12,122 nucleotides of DNA from Verrucomicrobiota bacterium (lineage in GTDB: Bacteria; Verrucomicrobiota; Verrucomicrobiia; Opitutales; UBA2995), in contig JAPUIL010000292.1 in the NCBI GenBank assembly GCA_027297085.1, positions 1-12,122 of the forward strand. Direction: 5' to 3'. This document shows, piece after piece, positions 8,469 to 12,122 of the stretch (positions are counted from its first letter, which is position 1; each line of letters begins with the position of its first letter). The notes beneath the pieces were generated by a model. That model did not search any database. It worked only from the letters and a program-made list of their open reading frames with translations, and was not told the origin of the DNA. Both the position numbers and the translations under genes were made by a program.

Positions 8469-9397
8469 CGGGACCTCCTTAGATTGGTGCGTACCATATT
8501 ACGTGCTATGCCGCTTTGTTGAACCATATCGAGTAATACAAAATCGAGTGGTGTGTCCGTCGATGCGGTTAGAAGGTAAACGCCCCGTTCATCGAGGCTC
8601 TTTTTTACCTGCGCCTGATGGGTGGAAAATTTCTCCAGGTATTCTTTCCGGGCGACTTGCGGGTCTATATAGAGTTTGTTACCTGTTTCCATATCCTCCC
8701 ATTGGGCGGCGGTACCAAACTCGAGCGATAGTTCGGCAGGGTCAAGGATCTGTACGGCACGGACATCATGGCGCATGGCAACGAGGTGACCGAGTTGGAC
8801 TTCCCAGTCTGCCGGTGGTGAGAGGAAATCGGATATTAGGAGAATAAGACTTCGCTTGGTGTTGAGCAGGGCGACTTCCTCCAAGGCCTTGCCGACGTTG
8901 GTGGCCCGGCCTTCAGGTTCTCGCTCAAGTTTGGACAAAAGTAGTCGCAGGTGCCCCGGCCTCCAGCGGGGTGGAAGGTAGTCACGGATTTCGCTGTCGA
9001 AGAGCGAGAGACCTACCATATCGCGCTGGTGCAGAAGAAAATAGGCGAGGGTGGCTGCCAGGGTGCGGGCATAGTCGGCCTTGGTGTACTCCAGCGAACC
9101 GAAGAGCATGGATCGGCTCGTATCCAGTATTATGTGACAGCTGAGGTTAGTTTCATCCTCGAATTTCTTGATATACACACGGTCGGTGCGTGCCAGGACA
9201 CGCCAGTCCAGGTAACGGAGGTCGTCGCCCGGACTGTATTGCCGGTATTCGGTAAACTCCACGGAGAAACCTTGCAGCGGGCTGCGGTGCAACCCGGACC
9301 AGAGACCCTCAACAACTACGCGGGCACGCATCTCCAAGTCGCGAATAGCGAGGAGCGCTTGCGGGTCGATTCCGGCCTGGGATGGTGCGAACGGCAT
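8465..9397 (-). CDS. DUF58 family protein with intact vWA MIDAS motif
   Basis: The 310-residue protein has no membrane helix and should be cytoplasmic. It shows the DUF58 signature in order: GLHRSP at 35-40, SVEFTEYRQYSPGDDLRYLDW at 45-65, then LART and a vWA-like domain. MIDAS residues are complete: DTSRS (92-96), Thr166 in GRATN and Asp190 in LLISDF. Length fits soluble DUF58 proteins. These are nearly always encoded next to MoxR ATPases and are thought to act as their partner or adaptor; the biochemical role is not firmly established. The ATG at 9395-9397 gives a normal N-terminus, but no Shine-Dalgarno sequence precedes it. Instead a pyrimidine-rich heptad repeat (on the mRNA) ends seven bases before the start. 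The stop overlaps the BatA-like GTG as GTGA. Confidence 0.93.
   Translation of the reverse strand: MPFAPSQAGIDPQALLAIRDLEMRARVVVEGLWSGLHRSPLQGFSVEFTEYRQYSPGDDLRYLDWRVLARTDRVYIKKFEDETNLSCHIILDTSRSMLFGSLEYTKADYARTLAATLAYFLLHQRDMVGLSLFDSEIRDYLPPRWRPGHLRLLLSKLEREPEGRATNVGKALEEVALLNTKRSLILLISDFLSPPADWEVQLGHLVAMRHDVRAVQILDPAELSLEFGTAAQWEDMETGNKLYIDPQVARKEYLEKFSTHQAQVKKSLDERGVYLLTASTDTPLDFVLLDMVQQSGIARNMVRTNLRRSR
8473..8480 (-). promoter_or_regulatory. Strong Shine-Dalgarno site for the GTG start of the BatA-like gene
   Basis: AAGGAGGT on the minus strand lies about four bases before GTG 8466-8468. It is the best ribosome site in the window and is made partly by a tandem AGG-AGG Arg pair in the last codons of the DUF58 gene, which supports the otherwise weak GTG start. 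Confidence 0.75.
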
Positions 9398-9404
9398 GTG
9401 TTAC

Positions 9405-9439
9405 AAGGTAGAAGGCAGAAGGATGAAGGATGAAGGTTG
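9405..9439. repeat. Five tandem AAGGNNG heptads
   Basis: On the plus strand the heptads read AAGGTAG, AAGGCAG, AAGGATG, AAGGATG and AAGGTTG without gaps. On the mRNA this is a CCTT-rich pyrimidine tract ending seven bases before the DUF58 ATG. I recall similar CCTTCTG/CCTTCAT strings in intergenic DNA of Verrucomicrobiota and Planctomycetota genomes; this was not checked. Confidence 0.85.
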
Positions 9440-9513
9440 ATTAAGGAGAACGGGGTTAGTCGCTGCTATTCTGGGCTTCATAGGCTATTGGATATGGCTA
9501 TCGGGATTTTGGC

Positions 9514-9555
9514 TGAGGATCGCGGGTTCCATCCTACGCCTTTGGCTTCGGAGGA
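9514..9555. repeat. Degenerate hairpin element in the MoxR-DUF58 gap, possibly REP-like
   Basis: The centre GCC-TTT-GGC (9538-9546) is a short perfect hairpin, flanked by an imperfect extension in which CCT (9533-9535) can face GGA (9550-9552). A second, overlapping pair is AGGAT (9516-9520) with ATCCT (9531-9535). The pattern looks like a decayed repetitive extragenic palindrome. There is no T-run on the mRNA side, so it is not a convincing terminator. Confidence 0.35.
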
Positions 9556-9582
9556 CTAATAAAAGCTGCTCCTGCATTTTGT

Positions 9583-10614
9583 TTAGTTTTGAGTGGTTTC
9601 GGGGACGGTTTCTACGAGTTTTTCAATAATTTGTTCGACCGTAGCACCTTCAGCTTCGGCACGGTAGTTCAGTAAAATTCGGTGACGTAGCACGGGAGCG
9701 GCCAACTTTCGAATGTCATCAGGTGTGACATAGGCACGACCCTGCCAGAGGGCGAGTGCCTTGCCTCCCAGTACCAGGGCTTGGGCTGCACGGGTGCCAG
9801 CACCCCAGTTGATCCAGCCCTGTACGAATTCGGGCGCGTTGGGATCTCCTGGCCGGGAAGCTGCGGTAAGACGAACTGCGTAACGGACTACTTCCTCCGC
9901 AACTGGAACCTGGCTGACCAGTTGTTGAAAAGCCATGGCATCCTCGTTGGTGAAAATGGGTTCAATAGGTTTGGCTAATCGCGCGGTAGTCTGTTGAACT
10001 ACGGTGACCTCATCATCTTCAGGCAGGTAGTCGATGAAAACGTTGAACAGAAAACGGTCAAGTTGTGCTTCGGGCAGGGGATAGGTGCCTTCCATTTCCA
10101 CCGGGTTTTGCGTGGCGAGGACAAAGAAGGGTTCACTCAACACGTGCCGTTCTCCGGCGGCGGTTACCTGGTGCTCCTCCATGGCTTCCAGCAGGGCTGC
10201 TTGTGTCTTGGGTGGAGTCCGGTTAATTTCGTCGGCCAGTATTATATTTGCGAATACAGGACCTTTTACGAATGTCAGTTTCCGGCCTTCCGGTGAATCA
10301 GTCAGGATCTCAGTGCCTGTGATATCAGCTGGCATGAGATCGGGTGTGAACTGAATGCGGTTAAACTTGAGTTGAAAAATCTGGGCAACTGATTTGACGA
10401 GGAGGGTTTTAGCCAACCCAGGAGCACCTGTAAGCAGGCAGTGGCCTCCACAGATGAGAGCAAGGAGTATCTGATCGATAACTTCTTTTTGACCAATGAT
10501 GACCTTGCCTAGTTCTGCATTGACTTGCTCGCGTCCCTTTTGGAGACGCTCAAATGCGGCTTCGTCTTTTTCATGTTGGGATGGTTCTATTTCCGTTGTT
10601 TCGGTATCGCTCAT
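9583..10614 (-). CDS. MoxR-type AAA+ ATPase
   Basis: The 343-residue product has the complete MoxR core: Walker A GAPGLAKT (63-70), Walker B IILADE (124-129) followed by INRTPPKTQAALLEAMEE, sensor 1 in ATQNP (167-171), then EGTYPLPEAQLDRF (175-188) with the arginine of LDRF. The C-terminal lid domain carries GAGTRAAQAL (271-280), where Arg275 fits sensor 2, and YVTPDDI, typical of the family. The acidic N-terminus of about 25 residues is variable. MoxR proteins hydrolyse ATP as cytoplasmic hexamers and are regarded as chaperone-like, acting on partners with vWA domains; the following DUF58 and BatA-like genes are the expected partners. The ATG at 10612-10614 has a weak AAGG seven bases upstream and lies 24 bases after the DUF4159 stop. 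The symbol moxR is withheld because the true moxR concerns methanol dehydrogenase. Confidence 0.96.
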   Translation of the reverse strand: MSDTETTEIEPSQHEKDEAAFERLQKGREQVNAELGKVIIGQKEVIDQILLALICGGHCLLTGAPGLAKTLLVKSVAQIFQLKFNRIQFTPDLMPADITGTEILTDSPEGRKLTFVKGPVFANIILADEINRTPPKTQAALLEAMEEHQVTAAGERHVLSEPFFVLATQNPVEMEGTYPLPEAQLDRFLFNVFIDYLPEDDEVTVVQQTTARLAKPIEPIFTNEDAMAFQQLVSQVPVAEEVVRYAVRLTAASRPGDPNAPEFVQGWINWGAGTRAAQALVLGGKALALWQGRAYVTPDDIRKLAAPVLRHRILLNYRAEAEGATVEQIIEKLVETVPETTQN

Positions 10615-10638
10615 ATAAAGGCCTTGGCTGTGTACAGG

Positions 10639-11508
10639 TTAGTGAGTCATTACGTAAAAAATGATATTGATGCCCATGGGATAGGCTTTCTTTTCGGCAA
10701 ACTCGTGGAAATACCATTCGGACTCGCCTTCGCGCTCCCAGCCGTCGCCGAGGTCCGTGTTTTGACAAACCAGAACCATGAGGCGGCCATCGTCGTCGAA
10801 GATTCCGCGATAGTGAACGACTTTGGCATCTTCACGTTCCCAGGTTCTGCCGGTACCGCGGTAGGAGATGGCGTGGTGAATACTGGGGATTTGCGGTTTT
10901 TCCTTGAGATCAAAAACAATGTGGAAAATGGGATGTTCAATAGGCAGGTCGATGGGCTCGCGGTCGGGAAAGACGCGCTTCATTTCATAGTACACATTGT
11001 CCCACTCATCGTATCCCCAAAAGTCGTCGAACATGAGAAAACCTCCGTTTAGCAGGTAGTCCCTGAGGTTGGTGACTTCGGTTTCGCCAAAGCTCATGTT
11101 GCCCGGTTCTACTATATATAGAAAGGGATAATCGCGCAGATTCTCCTGGTCGAGTGTCACCACGACTGGTTCGGGGCTGACCTTCAAACTGGTCATTTGC
11201 TGGAGCCGGAAGGCGAGGTTTAGCTCAGCGTCGGGATAGTCGGTAGCCCAATTCCCACCCCAGCGTCCTCGCCCACGGCGTCCGTAACCACCACGGCCAC
11301 CGTAGGATGAGTACCGAACACGCGCGAATATGAAAACATCGTGCTTGAAAGCCGGATCCACTTCCCATTCGGCAATGCCTACCAGAGACGACCGGTATTG
11401 GGCGCGCAAAATAGGCAGACAAGCAATGGCCAATGCCAAACAAATACTTCCTATTAGCACCTTAGGGAACCATCGTCTTTTATGTGTATTGAAAAACTGG
11501 TTACTCAT
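10639..11508 (-). CDS. DUF4159 domain protein, membrane-anchored or secreted
   Basis: The 289-residue protein starts at ATG 11506-11508, overlapping the upstream TAA by eight bases. A frame from 11640 would add 44 residues lying inside the TPR gene and was rejected because it buries the leader. Residues 11-36 have basic residues then the hydrophobic VLIGSICLALAIACLPIL, a signal anchor or signal peptide. The domain follows: FIFARVRYSS (59-68), TDYPDAELNLAFRL (89-102), YPFLYIVEPG (127-136), then LRDYLLNGGFLMFDDFWG (148-165) and HPIFHIVFDL (192-201), all typical of DUF4159. An unusual Gly/Arg/Tyr-rich loop occupies 70-87. As I recall, DUF4159 is often fused behind a BatA-like N-terminus in alphaproteobacteria, so a separate gene in the same operon points to a shared complex. 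No clear Shine-Dalgarno precedes the start, so coupling to the TPR gene is likely. Function unknown. Confidence 0.9.
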   Translation of the reverse strand: MSNQFFNTHKRRWFPKVLIGSICLALAIACLPILRAQYRSSLVGIAEWEVDPAFKHDVFIFARVRYSSYGGRGGYGRRGRGRWGGNWATDYPDAELNLAFRLQQMTSLKVSPEPVVVTLDQENLRDYPFLYIVEPGNMSFGETEVTNLRDYLLNGGFLMFDDFWGYDEWDNVYYEMKRVFPDREPIDLPIEHPIFHIVFDLKEKPQIPSIHHAISYRGTGRTWEREDAKVVHYRGIFDDDGRLMVLVCQNTDLGDGWEREGESEWYFHEFAEKKAYPMGINIIFYVMTH

Positions 11509-12122
11509 GGACGGGCGGCACTTTAAACCCAAAGAGGAATGGGTCCTCTTGAGGGGGTTGTTTGATGCGGTATAATAATTTATAAGCGTCGCGATAGCGG
11601 GGGGCTTCTTCCAGAGCCATGAGCACATGTCGATGAGCACCCGGTTTGTTCGTGCGTACCATTTGCTCGGCTACGCGGTAATGGACGGCAGCAATGTCGG
11701 GCGGATCTAACTGAATGAGCACCTCACCGGCAGCGATGGCATCTTTGCTGTTGTTCATTTCTTCTTCGGCTTTAAGTAATCCGCGCCAGGGTGTTTCGGC
11801 CAGCGGATTAATGGCGAGCCAGGCATCGCTCCATCGTTTGAGTTCTGGCCAATCTTCCGATTCGTAGGCTATGGTCAAAAGTCGAATAACCGCATCGAGG
11901 TTGTGGGCGTCTTGTTCAGTGATGGTAGCCCAGGTCAAACGTTCCTTTTCGGTTTCTTCCAGTTGTTGGTAGGTATATGCGAGAAGGCCGTGAGCGTTTT
12001 CTTTACCCGGAATGTAGCCAGCTCCCTCGATGAGCAACTCCAGTTGGTCGCGAGCTGCTTCCCAATCCTCTTTCTCCACCAATTCCAGGGCTGTTTCCAG
12101 GGCTTCCTGGTAGGTGGCGGTG
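11501..12122 (-). CDS. TPR-repeat protein, 5' end cut by window edge
   Basis: The frame stays open to the right edge, giving about 207 C-terminal residues; the real start lies outside the window, and a TTG at 12080-12082 is merely an internal codon. The sequence is helical with TPR character: TYQEALETALELVEKEDWEAA, then ENAHGLLAYTYQQLEETEKE, then NLDAVIRLLTIAYESEDW and later AVHYRVAEQMVRTNKPGAHRHVLMALEEAPRYRDAYKLL, the last fitting a final repeat. TPRs usually mediate protein-protein contact; no catalytic motif can be seen in this part, and any N-terminal domain or signal peptide is out of view. The C-terminal end FLFGFKVPPVHE is not repeat-like. The stop overlaps the DUF4159 start by eight bases, so both are likely translated together. 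Confidence 0.85.
   Translation of the reverse strand, partial: TATYQEALETALELVEKEDWEAARDQLELLIEGAGYIPGKENAHGLLAYTYQQLEETEKERLTWATITEQDAHNLDAVIRLLTIAYESEDWPELKRWSDAWLAINPLAETPWRGLLKAEEEMNNSKDAIAAGEVLIQLDPPDIAAVHYRVAEQMVRTNKPGAHRHVLMALEEAPRYRDAYKLLYRIKQPPQEDPFLFGFKVPPVHE

Larger units (their letters stand above)
9398..9582. other. Non-coding gap inside the operon
   Basis: These 185 bases are the only sizeable gap; other junctions overlap or are 24 bases apart. Besides the heptad repeats and hairpin noted separately, I find no open frame of note, no clear -35/-10 pair on the minus strand and no U-run terminator. It may be a site of repeat insertion that loosened the operon between the MoxR and DUF58 genes. 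Confidence 0.7.

Noticed and set aside
9405..9439. CRISPR-like array
   Set aside because: The units are seven bases, contiguous, with no spacers.
9514..9582. Terminator after the MoxR gene
   Set aside because: The hairpin is short and imperfect and no U-run follows it on the minus-strand transcript.
10525..11052. Plus-strand frame of 175 codons across the MoxR/DUF4159 junction
   Set aside because: Antisense to two clearly recognisable genes and without a ribosome site or recognisable motif.
10639..11640. Longer start for the DUF4159 gene at 11640
   Set aside because: It overlaps the TPR gene by more than 130 bases and puts a non-signal-like stretch before the hydrophobic leader.

Overview
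The window is one continuous, densely packed operon read entirely on the minus strand, so transcription enters at the right edge and leaves at the left edge. Base composition is fairly balanced. The gene set (MoxR ATPase, DUF58, BatA-type and other vWA proteins, DUF4175-like Gln/Gly-rich protein, DUF4159) and the short AAGGNNG heptad repeat suggest a Verrucomicrobiota or related PVC-group bacterium, possibly of the Opitutae type. That assignment is inference from gene content; no rRNA or other marker is present.

In order of transcription (right to left): a 5'-truncated TPR protein (11501-12122); a membrane-anchored DUF4159 protein (10639-11508); a MoxR-type AAA+ ATPase (9583-10614); a 185-bp gap (9398-9582) with a degenerate hairpin and five heptad repeats; a soluble DUF58 protein with an intact MIDAS motif (8465-9397); a BatA-like membrane protein with an intact vWA MIDAS (6420-8468); a 1195-residue DUF4175/TIGR02302-like protein with three N-terminal membrane helices, Ig-like region, long coiled coils and Gln/Gly-rich tracts (2836-6423); a membrane protein with a degenerate vWA domain and a glutamine-amidotransferase-like domain (437-2839); and the first 146 codons of a secreted protein with a GHGT motif recalling clan CD (caspase/C13-like) peptidases (1-440). 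That last gene starts inside the ATGA that ends its neighbour.

Four consecutive junctions, from DUF58 to the secreted protein, are 4-base ATGA or GTGA overlaps, and the TPR/DUF4159 junction is an 8-base overlap, so the products are probably made together. By analogy with MoxR/vWA systems, including the Bat (aerotolerance) operons, the likely picture is this. The cytoplasmic MoxR ATPase and DUF58 protein work with BatA-like and GATase-like membrane proteins. These connect to a large periplasmic scaffold (DUF4175-like) and to secreted or anchored partners (DUF4159, GHGT protein, TPR protein). The substrate is unknown. No promoter, terminator, RNA gene, insertion sequence or CRISPR array was found; the operon's ends lie outside the window.
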